Shown: positions 1-6,953, counted from the first letter of the stretch. The stretch is 8,923 nt of DNA from Kiloniellales bacterium (GCA_030067055.1 JASJAL010000106.1:1-8923); one strand, 5' to 3'. Translations and numbers: made by a program. Notes: generated from the sequence alone by a model not told the origin.

Positions 1-10
1 CCGCCTGACG

Positions 11-655
11 ATGATGTCGGTCTCGATCTATCCGGACCGGGGCGTTCCCGCGGGCCAGGAAGGCACGACTCTTCAGTTCGGCGCGGTTCAAGGCTACCTC
101 TCCGATCAATCCGGCGAGGCGACGATTTCGGCCCGGTCCAGCGAGCCGACGATCGCGCCCCCGTCCGGCGAGGCGACCGTCGCATCCCTGTCCGGACCGG
201 CCCAGTCCGATCAGATGTTCCACCCGGTCACAGACGAGCTGCATTGCCTGGCGCTGACGATCTACTTCGAGGCCAGGGGCGAGCCCGAGGACGGCAAGCT
301 GGCCGTCGCGCATGTCGTCATGAACCGCATGAAGGACAGCCGCTTCCCCGACACCATCTGCCGGGTCGTCCAGCAGGGCGGGGAGCAGGTCCGCCACCGC
401 TGCCAGTTCACCTGGTGGTGCGACGGCTTGAGCGATCGGCCCAGGAACCTGCGCCAGTGGGAGAAGAGCAAGTCGCTGGCCCGGACCGTCTACTGGGGGG
501 ATCGGCCGGATCCGACCGACGGCGCCTTGTGGTATCACGCCGACTACGTCGCGCCGACCTGGGCCCAGGCCTTCAGCCGGACCTCACAGATCGGCCGCCA
601 CATCTTCTACCAGCGCAGCGAGCCCGACTCGAAACTGGCCGACCGCCGGTCCTGA
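11..655 (+). CDS. Cell-wall hydrolase, SleB/CwlJ type (Hydrolase_2), probably 5'-partial
   Basis: The C-terminal two thirds (about residues 79-200, counted from the ATG at 11) match the SleB/CwlJ hydrolase domain, whose members cleave peptidoglycan. Visible landmarks are YFEARGEPEDG (85-95, with the expected catalytic Glu among E87/E91), AVAHVVMNR (98-106), CQFTWWCDG (131-139), DPTDGALWYHA (167-177) and IGRHIFY (194-200). Residues 1-75 are a low-complexity Ser/Thr/Pro/Ala/Gly linker with the imperfect repeat SGEATI/SGEATV. No signal peptide is visible, although the enzyme should act in the periplasm. The frame is open to the window edge and there is no Shine-Dalgarno before the ATG at 11 or 14, so the true start, and probably an export signal, lies upstream. 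The family is certain; the start is not. It appears unrelated to the metabolic genes that follow. Confidence 0.88.
   Translation: MMSVSIYPDRGVPAGQEGTTLQFGAVQGYLSDQSGEATISARSSEPTIAPPSGEATVASLSGPAQSDQMFHPVTDELHCLALTIYFEARGEPEDGKLAVAHVVMNRMKDSRFPDTICRVVQQGGEQVRHRCQFTWWCDGLSDRPRNLRQWEKSKSLARTVYWGDRPDPTDGALWYHADYVAPTWAQAFSRTSQIGRHIFYQRSEPDSKLADRRS
110..178 (+). repeat. Imperfect in-frame duplication in hydrolase linker
   Basis: The 14 bases TCCGGCGAGGCGAC at 110-123 recur at 164-177, in the same reading frame, and encode SGEATI and SGEATV. The 54-bp spacing equals 18 codons, so this looks like a tandem duplication of a linker segment that has since diverged. It lies before the catalytic domain and probably only sets linker length. 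Confidence 0.5.
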
Positions 656-697
656 GCGCTCTAACCTAGGCGCCCGTCCCAGGCTACGCGTTTGGCG

Positions 698-718
698 GCC
701 ACCCGTTTGTCCGGTGGC
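698..718 (+). terminator. Weak candidate hairpin after the hydrolase gene
   Basis: GCCACC (698-703) and GGTGGC (713-718) form a perfect 6-bp stem with a 9-nt loop, about 43 bp after the hydrolase stop codon. It is followed by GC-rich sequence, not a T-run, so it is at best a weak terminator. Confidence 0.25.
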
Positions 719-729
719 GGCGCCGGCTC

Positions 730-759
730 GCTTGCAACGCTGCCGGCCGGCACGCAAGC
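730..759. promoter_or_regulatory. Nested inverted repeat upstream of the metabolic operon
   Basis: GCTTGC (730-735) pairs perfectly with GCAAGC (754-759). Inside lies the perfect 12-nt palindrome TGCCGGCCGGCA (741-752). As RNA this gives a two-part stem with an asymmetric internal loop, ending 30 nt before the ATG at 790. It could be a dimeric repressor site, a leader hairpin, or part of a terminator for the upstream hydrolase. No T-tract follows, which argues against a simple intrinsic terminator. I could not identify a convincing -35/-10 pair nearby. Confidence 0.4.
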
Positions 760-789
760 TGTCTCCGGGACTTGGAGCGGGAGCCGGAC

Positions 790-1740
790 ATGGGACTGGA
801 CGAGACGGCCCTTCTGAACGAGCAGGCCAAGGGCGTCTTCATCATCTCGGCCACGCCCTTCGCCGAGGACGGAGGGCTTGATCTCGAGAGCGCCGACCGC
901 CTGGTCGAGTTCTACATCGAGGCCGGGGTCCAGGGCATCACCATCCTCGGCATGATGGGCGAGGCACCGAAGCTCTCCCTCGACGAAGCCAGCGCCTTTA
1001 TGGCCCGGGTGCTGGAGCGGGTCGCCGGGCGGGTGCCGGTGGTCGTCGGCGTCAGCAATCCCGGCCTGGACAACCTCGCGCGCCTGGCCCTGGAAGCGAT
1101 GGCGCGGGGCGCGGCCGGGGTGATGGTGGCGCCGATCCCGGGCCTGGCGACCGAAGACCGGCTGCGGCGCTACTTCGACTCGGTTTGCCGGGCGCTGGGA
1201 CCCGAGGTGCCGCTCTGCTACCAGGACTATCCCCAGAGCACCGGGGTCCAGATCTCGGTTCCCACCTTCAACGCCATGGTCGCCGCGCATCCTCAGCTGG
1301 TCATGCTGAAGCATGAGGACTGCCCCGGTCTGGGTAAACTGACCGCGCTGCGAGAGTCCGCCGCACGCGACGGACTGCGCCGGGTCTCGATCCTGGTCGG
1401 CAACGGCGGGCTCTATCTGCCGCAGGAGCTGGCCCGCGGTGCCGACGGGGCGATGACCGGCTTCGCCTATCCGGAGATGCTGGTCGCCGTCTGCGCGCGT
1501 TTCTTCGCCGGCGACAGGGACGCCGCCGAGGATCTCTACGACTGCTACCTGCCGCTGGTGCGCCACGAGCAGCAACCCGGTTTCGGCCTGGCGCTGCGCA
1601 AAGAGATCCTTCGGCGGCGCGAGATCATCGCCTCGGCCCGGACGAGGGCGCCCGGGCCGGCTCTGACCTCGGCCGACCAGGAAGAGCTGAGCCACCTGAT
1701 CGCGCGCCTCGAGCGCCGCCTGGCGGAGGTCGAGGGGTGA
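790..1740 (+). CDS. Dihydrodipicolinate synthase/N-acetylneuraminate lyase family protein (non-canonical active site)
   Basis: This 316-residue protein has the length and layout of the (beta/alpha)8 class I aldolase/lyase family that includes DapA, NanA and 4-hydroxy-2-oxoglutarate aldolase. Its members form a Schiff base between a lysine and a 2-oxo acid. The likely Schiff-base Lys is K174 in VMLKHED. GMMGEAPKL (54-62) sits where DapA has GTTGE, so the proton-relay Thr pair is Met-Met. YQDYPQSTG (144-152) replaces the DapA YNVPSRTG segment, so the substrate-binding Arg is gone and the catalytic Tyr is shifted or replaced. A lysine-biosynthesis role is therefore unlikely; an aldolase, lyase or dehydratase acting on another 2-oxo acid is more plausible. 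The ATG at 790 is preferred to the in-frame TTG at 772 because GGGAG (779-783) lies 6 nt upstream. It is the first gene of the run and overlaps the next by 4 bp. Confidence 0.92.
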   Translation: MGLDETALLNEQAKGVFIISATPFAEDGGLDLESADRLVEFYIEAGVQGITILGMMGEAPKLSLDEASAFMARVLERVAGRVPVVVGVSNPGLDNLARLALEAMARGAAGVMVAPIPGLATEDRLRRYFDSVCRALGPEVPLCYQDYPQSTGVQISVPTFNAMVAAHPQLVMLKHEDCPGLGKLTALRESAARDGLRRVSILVGNGGLYLPQELARGADGAMTGFAYPEMLVAVCARFFAGDRDAAEDLYDCYLPLVRHEQQPGFGLALRKEILRRREIIASARTRAPGPALTSADQEELSHLIARLERRLAEVEG

Positions 1741-2390
1741 GCCGGCGGGTCCTGGTCATCAACCCGAACTCCAGCGAAGCGGTAACCGCCGGCATCGACG
1801 CCGCCATGGCGCCGCTGCGCTTCGCCGAGGGTCCCGAGATCGACTGCGTGACACTGGCCGAGGGGCCGCCGGGCATCGAGACCCAGGTCCAGGTCGACGG
1901 CGTGGTTGCGCCACTGCTGGCGCTGATCGGACGCGAGCCCGCGGCGGCCTACGTCATCGCCTGCTTCAGCGACCCGGGCCTGCGGGCGGCGCGCGAGGTC
2001 GCGGAGGCACCCGTCTTCGGGATCTCGGAATCCGCAATGGCCAGAGCGCTCAGTCTGGGGGAGCGCTTTGGCATCCTGGCGATCCTGCCGGCCTCGGTCA
2101 CCCGGCACCGGCGCTACGTCCGCAGCCTGGGCCTGGAGGGCCGCTTTGCCGACAGCCTGCCGATCGGCCGGGGCGTCGCCGAGCTGGCCGAGCCGGGCGC
2201 GACCCTGGCCGCCCTGGTCGAAACCGGACGCCGGCTGCGCGACGAAAAGGGCGCCGATGTGCTGGTCCTCGGCTGCGCGGGGATGGCCGGCTACCGCGCC
2301 GAGCTGGAGGCCGAACTCGGCCTTCCGGTGGTCGAGCCTTGCCAGGCGGCGGCTGCCGCCGCGGTCGCCGCCGTTCAACTCGGCTGGTAG
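1737..2390 (+). CDS. Asp/Glu/hydantoin racemase family protein
   Basis: At 217 residues this matches the cofactor-independent Asp/Glu/hydantoin racemase superfamily, which uses two cysteines as acid and base. Both are present: C76 in IACFSDPGL and C180 in VLGCAGM. The N-terminal VINPNSS motif (7-13), typical of the hydantoin-racemase branch, and the central GISESAM segment are also intact. The start is GTG at 1737, overlapping the previous stop as GTGA, with GGAGG at 1725-1729 seven nt upstream. The first internal ATG would remove the NPNSS motif. Tight coupling to the lyase gene suggests the two act on the same substrate series, for example by supplying one enantiomer of an amino acid, hydantoin or related acid. 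Some members are decarboxylases or isomerases (arylmalonate decarboxylase, maleate isomerase), so racemisation is inferred from the family. Confidence 0.91.
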   Translation: MSRRVLVINPNSSEAVTAGIDAAMAPLRFAEGPEIDCVTLAEGPPGIETQVQVDGVVAPLLALIGREPAAAYVIACFSDPGLRAAREVAEAPVFGISESAMARALSLGERFGILAILPASVTRHRRYVRSLGLEGRFADSLPIGRGVAELAEPGATLAALVETGRRLRDEKGADVLVLGCAGMAGYRAELEAELGLPVVEPCQAAAAAAVAAVQLGW

Positions 2391-2400
2391 CGAGCGCTCG
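2391..2400. repeat. 10-nt palindrome after racemase stop
   Basis: CGAGCGCTCG is a perfect palindrome starting at the base after the TAG stop. With no loop it is more like a small protein-binding dyad than a terminator. The rest of the 2391-2557 gap shows only the ribosome binding site of the next gene; I see no convincing promoter in it. Confidence 0.25.
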
Positions 2401-2557
2401 ACCTGGCCCGCGACCGCCACGCGCTGCGGCCACCTCATTCGATACCTCCATTGTCCCTGGCGCCGCTCGGTCCCGACCGCGGATGTGAGGGATGTCAGGC
2501 CTCGGCTCGCCTGCTAAACAGAAGGCTGGACAGCGACGGCAGAATTCAGGAGAGACC

Positions 2558-3739
2558 TTGAGCACTTCGGCACGCGAGTTCCTGCACACACCCGGCCCGA
2601 CCCACATCCCGGATCGGGTGCTCAACGCCATGCACCGTCAGCCCTACGACCTGTCGGACCCGCGATTTCTCGAACTGGCGCTGTCCTGCTTCGAGGACCT
2701 GAAGGGAGTCTTCCGCACGCAGGGCGAGGTCTTTCTCTATTCGAGCAACGGCCACGGCGGCTGGGAGGCCGCGCTCGCCAACCTCTTCGAGCCGGGCGAC
2801 TGCATCCTGGTCCCGGACGTCGGGCACTTCTCTCAGAGCTGGGGCGGTCACGCCCGGGCTTTCGGCCTGGAGGTCCTGGGCCCCGCAGGCGACCGTCGCC
2901 GCGCGCTCGATCCCCAGGTGGTCGAGGACGCCCTGCGCCGCGACGACGGCGGACGGATCGTGGCCGTGCTGGCGGTCCAGACCGACACCGCGACCGGGAT
3001 CACCTCGGACATCCAGGCCCTGCGCGCGGCAATCGACGCGGCCGGCCATCCGGCGCTGCTGGTGGTCGACGTCATCGCCTCTCTGGCGGCCGCACCCTTC
3101 GCCATGGACGACTGGGGCGTGGACGTGGCGATCGGGGCTTCCCAGAAGGCCCTGATGGGGCCGCCCGGACTGGCCGCCGTGGCGGTCAACCGGCGGGCCG
3201 TCGAGCTGGCCGCGACGCGGGAGGGACATCGCTACTACTGGGACTGGCGGATCCGCTCGGAGCACGAGATGTACCGGCGCTTCTGCGGCACCGCGCCCGA
3301 GCACAGCCTCTTCGGCCTGCGCGAGGCCCTCGACATCCTGGCCGAGGAGGGGCTGGACGCGGTGATCGCCCGCCACGCCCTGTTGGCCGGGGCGGTGCAG
3401 GCCGCGGTCTCGGCCTGGGCAAGCGCCGGCGCGCTGGCCTTCAACGCGGTGGAGCCGGCGGAGCGCTCGGTCTCGGTGACCACGGTGCTGACGCCGCAGG
3501 GGGTCGACGGCCAGGCCTTCCGCGATAGCGTCCGCGACGAGCACTACGTCGCCCTGGGCGGCGGCCTCGGGTCGATGGAGGGCAGCGCCTTCCGGATCGG
3601 TCACCTGGGCAGCCTCAGCGCGCCCATGGTCCTGGGCTGCCTCGCGACCGTGGAGACCGCCTTGATCCGCCAGTCGATACCCCACGGCGATGGCGGCCTG
3701 CGCGCCGCGGTCGAGCACCTGGCTGCCGCCGATGCCTGA
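2558..3739 (+). CDS. Class V PLP-dependent aminotransferase, alanine/serine-glyoxylate type
   Basis: A 393-residue fold-type I PLP enzyme related to alanine-glyoxylate, serine-glyoxylate and ureidoglycine-glyoxylate aminotransferases. In order it shows the N-terminal TPGPTHIP (11-18), a phosphate-binding loop SSNGHGGWEAAL (62-73; many relatives have a SGTG-type loop), the pyridine-N Asp D171 in LLVVDVIASL, the Schiff-base Lys K197 in GASQKALMGPPGL, TAPEHSLFGLREAL (245-258) and the carboxylate-binding Arg R346 in FRIGHLG. The start is TTG at 2558: AGGAG (2548-2552) is five nt upstream and the protein then begins just before the conserved TPGPT. The ATG at 2492 would add 22 unconserved residues. 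It likely transfers an amino group to glyoxylate or a similar 2-oxo acid; the donor is unknown. It follows the racemase after 167 bp, so it may have its own promoter, and it overlaps the cupin by 8 bp. Confidence 0.92.
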   Translation: MSTSAREFLHTPGPTHIPDRVLNAMHRQPYDLSDPRFLELALSCFEDLKGVFRTQGEVFLYSSNGHGGWEAALANLFEPGDCILVPDVGHFSQSWGGHARAFGLEVLGPAGDRRRALDPQVVEDALRRDDGGRIVAVLAVQTDTATGITSDIQALRAAIDAAGHPALLVVDVIASLAAAPFAMDDWGVDVAIGASQKALMGPPGLAAVAVNRRAVELAATREGHRYYWDWRIRSEHEMYRRFCGTAPEHSLFGLREALDILAEEGLDAVIARHALLAGAVQAAVSAWASAGALAFNAVEPAERSVSVTTVLTPQGVDGQAFRDSVRDEHYVALGGGLGSMEGSAFRIGHLGSLSAPMVLGCLATVETALIRQSIPHGDGGLRAAVEHLAAADA

Positions 3740-4127
3740 GGCTAAGCCGCAGGCCTTGGATCTGCGTCAGAATTACGTGCACCTGGACAACGACGGCGGT
3801 GCCGAGGCCGTCGAGGGTGGGCCCGTCTTCTGGCGCCGCCTGATGGCCGGCGAGGCCCGCTACGAGGGCCGCCTGGTCACGGCCTCCGACCTGACGGAGG
3901 ACATGGCGCACTGGGAGATGCACCCCGCGGGCGAGGAGCTGCTGCTCTGCCATTCCGGCCGCTTCGAGGTCGTCCTCGAGGGGCCCGAGGGCGAGGCGAC
4001 GGTCGAGCTCATCGGCGGTCAGGCCTTCGTCGTCCCGCGCGGCGCCTGGCACCGGCTCCGGGTCCGCGAGCCCGGACGGGTAGTCTTCGTCACCTGGGGC
4101 GAGGGCACGCGCCACCGGCCCCTCTAG
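3732..4127 (+). CDS. Small single-domain cupin protein
   Basis: A 131-residue protein forming one cupin beta-barrel. Motif 1 is HWEMHPAGEELLLCHSG (60-76), giving likely metal ligands H64 and E68 (H60 has unusual HxxxH spacing). Motif 2 is GQAFVVPRGAWHRL (96-109), with H107 as the remaining ligand. Such proteins may be dioxygenases, isomerases, ureidoglycine-type hydrolases or ligand sensors, and the sequence does not say which. There is no DNA-binding domain, so it is not a cupin-HTH regulator. The start at 3732 overlaps the aminotransferase stop by 8 bp and has no Shine-Dalgarno, which fits translational coupling. The in-frame ATG at 3690 would add 14 residues that merely shadow the aminotransferase reading frame. 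Last gene of the plus-strand run; 29 bp separate it from the convergent ThDP gene. Confidence 0.88.
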   Translation: MPEAKPQALDLRQNYVHLDNDGGAEAVEGGPVFWRRLMAGEARYEGRLVTASDLTEDMAHWEMHPAGEELLLCHSGRFEVVLEGPEGEATVELIGGQAFVVPRGAWHRLRVREPGRVVFVTWGEGTRHRPL

Positions 4128-4156
4128 CGGTTTGCTCAATCAGAGGCCAGTCCGGC

Positions 4157-5767
4157 TCAGCTCTCGTAGCTGCCGTCGACCTCGATCTCGATCAGGGTCG
4201 GGGCCGCGGCATCGAAGGCCGCGTCCAGGGCCGCGCCCAGCGGGTCCGGCGAATCCAGGAGCTCGTAATCGCAGCCGAATGCCTTGGCCAGGTCGCGGAA
4301 GTTCGGCGGCTGCAGGTTGACGGCCTGAGGCGGGACCTCCAGGCGGCGCATGTGGAAGTCGATGGCGCCGAGCAGGCGGTTGTTCCAGATCACAACGGGC
4401 AGGGCGAGCCGCTGCTCGACCGCGGTGCCGAGCTCCTGCAGGGTGAAGCCCAGGCCGTAATCGCCGGCCAGGGCCACTACCTGGCGCTCCGGCGCGGCTA
4501 GCTTGCCGCCGATGGCCGCGGGCAGGGCGTAGCCCAGGGTCCCGAAGCCGACCGGGTGCAGCCAGGTCCCGCCGCGCCGACATTGGAAGTAGCGGTTGCC
4601 GGTGTAGGCGAGCTGGGTCATGTCGGTGAAGATCGCGGCCTCGTCGTCGAGGGACTCGCGCAGGGCGTCCAGGTGGGCGCAGAAGGCCGGCCGCCGTTCC
4701 CGCATCTCGCCGCGCAGGCCTTCGCGGAGCGCGGCCACGTCGTCGCGCCAGGGCGGCCGCGCCGGGTCCTCCGCCATGACCTCCAGGACCTGGGCCACGG
4801 CGGTTCGGGCGTCGGCCAGCAAGGCCAGGCTCGCCGGGTGGTCGCGGACCAGCACGTCGGGGTCGAGGTCGATGCGGACCAGGTCCGGGCGGATCTCGAG
4901 GGGCCGGTTGAAGTGGTCGAGATAGGCCAGCTCCGTGCCGACGGCGACGACCAGGTCGGCCGCGTTCATGACCGGGTTGACCACCTCGGAGCCGAGCGCG
5001 GAGCCGAGCGCCAGCGGCCCTGCCTCGGAGACGATGCCCTTGCCGGCGACCGTCGTGACCACGGGCGCGGCCAGCTTCTGGACCAGGGCGCGCAGTTCAT
5101 CCTGGGCGCCGAGCGCACCGCCGCCCAGGATGAAGAAGGGTCGCTCAGCCGCGCGCAGCCGCCCGACAAGGGCTTGCAAGGACCCCGGCGACAGCCCGGG
5201 GCGGGCGATGGCGCTGCCGGCGGCGGGCCGCGGGGCGACCTCGGCGGCCGCGACGTCGAGCGGCAGCTCGACCACCGCGGGCCTGGGGCGCTGCGCGCCC
5301 ATGCGCGCGAAGCTGAGGTCGAGTGCGGTGCCGACCTCGGCGGGGTCGTGGACCGTGATCACCGAGTCGACCACGCCCTCCAGCGCCCGGCGCTGGTCCT
5401 TCAGCTCGTGGATCTCGCCGCGGCCGAGGCCGAGGTCCCGGCGGTCGTTGACCGTCGCCAGGACGATCATCGGCACGCTGTCGGAATAGGCCTGGCCGAT
5501 GGCGGTCGCGGCGTTCAGCAAGCCGGGCCCGGTGATCAGCAGGCAGCCCGCCGGGCGGCCCGCGACCCGGGCGAAGCCGTCCGCCATGAAGGCTGCGCCC
5601 TGCTCGTGGCGCACCGCGACGTGGCGCAGCGGGGTCTGGGCCAGCCCGCGATAGAGGTCGAGGGTGTGGATCCCTGGGATGCCGAAGACCGTGTCGATGC
5701 CGTGATCGACCAGGGCGTTCAAGGTCGCCTGGGCGCAGGTTATCCGGTCGATGTCGTCTTGAGTCAT
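4157..5767 (-). CDS. ThDP-dependent 2-oxoacid decarboxylase/synthase-like enzyme
   Basis: A 536-residue protein with the three-domain ThDP-enzyme layout: N-terminal PYR domain with HGIDTVFGIPG (22-32) and the cofactor-activating Glu E55 in VRHEQGAAFMADGFARV, a central domain with FFILGGGALG, and a C-terminal PP domain with the cofactor/Mg motif GDYGLGF (435-441) ending in WNN (461-463). It resembles acetolactate synthase large subunits but has no adjacent regulatory subunit. The N-terminal third most resembles proteins annotated as 5-guanidino-2-oxopentanoate decarboxylase (AruI-like), which decarboxylate a transaminated amino acid; this is from memory, not a search. E55 argues against glyoxylate carboligase, which has Val there. 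The start at 5767 has GGAG (5776-5779, minus strand) eight nt upstream. The open frame continues to 6022, but that extension is Ala/Pro-rich, overlaps the next gene and does not look like part of the family. Confidence 0.92.
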   Translation of the reverse strand: MTQDDIDRITCAQATLNALVDHGIDTVFGIPGIHTLDLYRGLAQTPLRHVAVRHEQGAAFMADGFARVAGRPAGCLLITGPGLLNAATAIGQAYSDSVPMIVLATVNDRRDLGLGRGEIHELKDQRRALEGVVDSVITVHDPAEVGTALDLSFARMGAQRPRPAVVELPLDVAAAEVAPRPAAGSAIARPGLSPGSLQALVGRLRAAERPFFILGGGALGAQDELRALVQKLAAPVVTTVAGKGIVSEAGPLALGSALGSEVVNPVMNAADLVVAVGTELAYLDHFNRPLEIRPDLVRIDLDPDVLVRDHPASLALLADARTAVAQVLEVMAEDPARPPWRDDVAALREGLRGEMRERRPAFCAHLDALRESLDDEAAIFTDMTQLAYTGNRYFQCRRGGTWLHPVGFGTLGYALPAAIGGKLAAPERQVVALAGDYGLGFTLQELGTAVEQRLALPVVIWNNRLLGAIDFHMRRLEVPPQAVNLQPPNFRDLAKAFGCDYELLDSPDPLGAALDAAFDAAAPTLIEIEVDGSYES

Positions 5768-5796
5768 GATCTCGGCTCCGGATTGGGTCGGCTTGC

Positions 5797-5872
5797 CGGG
5801 CTCAGTGAAGCCCGCCGCCGGAGCGCGGGCAAGTCCTGGCTGCGGGCAGCCCCGCAGGCGGTGCCTGCAGGC
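5797..5872. promoter_or_regulatory. Divergent intergenic region with three inverted repeats
   Basis: The 175-bp gap between the two divergent genes must hold both promoters. It contains CGGGCT/AGCCCG (5797-5802/5809-5814, loop CAGTGA), a perfect 7-bp hairpin CTGCGGG-CAGC-CCCGCAG (5840-5857), and the palindrome GCCTGCAGGC (5863-5872). Such density suggests operator sites for a shared regulator, but no regulator gene is in view. I could not place convincing -35/-10 boxes. Confidence 0.4.
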
Positions 5873-5930
5873 GGCCGCGTTGCCGCCCGATGCGGTTTCG
5901 GCGCAGACTGAAGCTGCAGAGGCTAGAGAT

Positions 5931-5936
5931 AGGAGG
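5931..5936 (+). promoter_or_regulatory. Consensus Shine-Dalgarno fixing the reductase start
   Basis: A perfect AGGAGG lies six nt before the ATG at 5943. It rejects the upstream in-frame ATG at 5766, which would run through the divergent intergenic region. Confidence 0.85.
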
Positions 5937-5942
5937 CTTGTC

Positions 5943-6953
5943 ATGAAGATCTGCGTGGTCGGCGCCGGCGCCATCGGCGGACTCCTGGCGGCCAGGTTCG
6001 CTGATGCGGGCGAGGAGGTCACGGTCGTCGATCAGGGCCGGCATCTGGCGGCGATCCAGGCGCAGGGCCTGAAATTGATCTGGGAGGACGGCCGGGAGTT
6101 CCTGGCCAGCAACATGACCGCGACCGACCAGATCTCCGAGGTGCCACCGCAGGACCTGGTGATCCTGGCCATGAAGGCGCACTACCTGGAGCAGGTGGCG
6201 CGCAAGCTGTCGAGCGCCCTAGGCCCCGAGACCATGGTCATGACGGTCCAGAACGGCATCCCCTGGTGGTACTTCCAGAAGCACGGCGGCCCCTACGACG
6301 GGCGCCGGATGGAGACCCTGGATCCGACCGGCGCCCTGACCGACAACATCGATCCCGAGCGGATCCTCGGCTGCGTCGTCTACCCGGCGGCGGCGGTCAC
6401 CGAGCCCGGGGTCATCCATCACGTCGAAGGCGACCGCTTTCCGGTCGGCGAGCTCGACGGCCGCGAGACCCCGCGGGTCCGGCAGCTCCACGACGCCCTG
6501 GTCGAGGCCGGCTTCCGGTCCCGGGTCCTGGACGACATCCGCTCGGAGATCTGGCTCAAGGCCTGGGGAAACCTGTCCTTCAATCCGATCTCGGCGCTGA
6601 CTCACGCGACCCTGGCCGAGATCTGCCAGTTTCCCGACACCCGGCGCCTGGCCGCGACCATGATGGCCGAAGCCCAGGCCGTTGCCGAGCCGCTCGGCAT
6701 CAAGTTCCGGCACACGATCGAAAAGCGCATCGCAGGGGCCGAGGGCGTCGGCGCCCACAAGACCTCGATGCTCCAGGACGTCGAGGCCGGCCGTTCGCTG
6801 GAGGTCGAGGCCCTGATGGGCGCGGTGCTGGAGATCGGCCGCATGACCGGAACCCCGGCGCCGGCGATCGAGGCGGTCTATGCCTGCGTCAAGCTGCTGA
6901 ACAGGACCATGTTGCTGCAGGGCGCCGGCGTCCGGGTCGGCGCGGCCGCCTGA
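5943..6953 (+). CDS. Ketopantoate reductase (ApbA/PanE) family oxidoreductase
   Basis: A 336-residue NAD(P)H-dependent reductase with an N-terminal Rossmann fold, GAGAIG at 7-12, and a C-terminal helical domain. Residues matching the E. coli PanE catalytic and binding set are in register: K78 in AMKAHY, N104 in VQNG, K206 in IWLKAWGNLSFNP, S275 in KTSMLQD and E287 in SLEVEA, the last two spaced 12 apart as in PanE. PanE reduces 2-dehydropantoate to pantoate in pantothenate synthesis. No pantothenate gene is nearby, and many family members reduce other 2-oxo or 3-oxo acids, so here it may reduce an intermediate made by the neighbouring enzymes. That role is inferred from context. It is transcribed divergently from the ThDP enzyme gene and followed by a likely terminator. 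Confidence 0.94.
   Translation: MKICVVGAGAIGGLLAARFADAGEEVTVVDQGRHLAAIQAQGLKLIWEDGREFLASNMTATDQISEVPPQDLVILAMKAHYLEQVARKLSSALGPETMVMTVQNGIPWWYFQKHGGPYDGRRMETLDPTGALTDNIDPERILGCVVYPAAAVTEPGVIHHVEGDRFPVGELDGRETPRVRQLHDALVEAGFRSRVLDDIRSEIWLKAWGNLSFNPISALTHATLAEICQFPDTRRLAATMMAEAQAVAEPLGIKFRHTIEKRIAGAEGVGAHKTSMLQDVEAGRSLEVEALMGAVLEIGRMTGTPAPAIEAVYACVKLLNRTMLLQGAGVRVGAAA

Noticed and set aside
661..1695. Long minus-strand open frame (344 codons) opposite the lyase gene
   Set aside because: Arg/Gly/His/Gln-rich translation typical of GC-rich antisense shadows; the plus strand holds a clear conserved family.
790..1740. Lysine-biosynthetic DapA
   Set aside because: The Thr-Thr pair and the substrate-binding Arg are replaced, and no other lysine genes are nearby.
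1545..2438. Long minus-strand open frame opposite the racemase
   Set aside because: No recognisable motifs, composition of a shadow, and it spans two real plus-strand genes.
2546..3718. Minus-strand open frame of 390 codons opposite the aminotransferase
   Set aside because: Low-complexity His/Gln/Arg-rich translation with no family features; the aminotransferase has all its catalytic residues.
4157..5767. Glyoxylate carboligase, to complete a glyoxylate-to-glycerate pathway
   Set aside because: Glyoxylate carboligase has Val in place of the ThDP-activating Glu; here E55 is present, and the protein is shorter.
4556..5911. Plus-strand open frame of 451 codons opposite the ThDP gene
   Set aside because: Gly/Arg/Asp/His-rich shadow; the minus strand carries complete ThDP-enzyme motifs.
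5768..6022. N-terminal extension of the ThDP enzyme from the start at 6022
   Set aside because: It would overlap the reductase gene; the extension looks unlike the family, and the ATG at 5767 has a Shine-Dalgarno and a family-typical N-terminus.
5943..6953. Assigning the symbol panE
   Set aside because: Catalytic residues fit the family, but the context is not pantothenate synthesis and many paralogues have other substrates.
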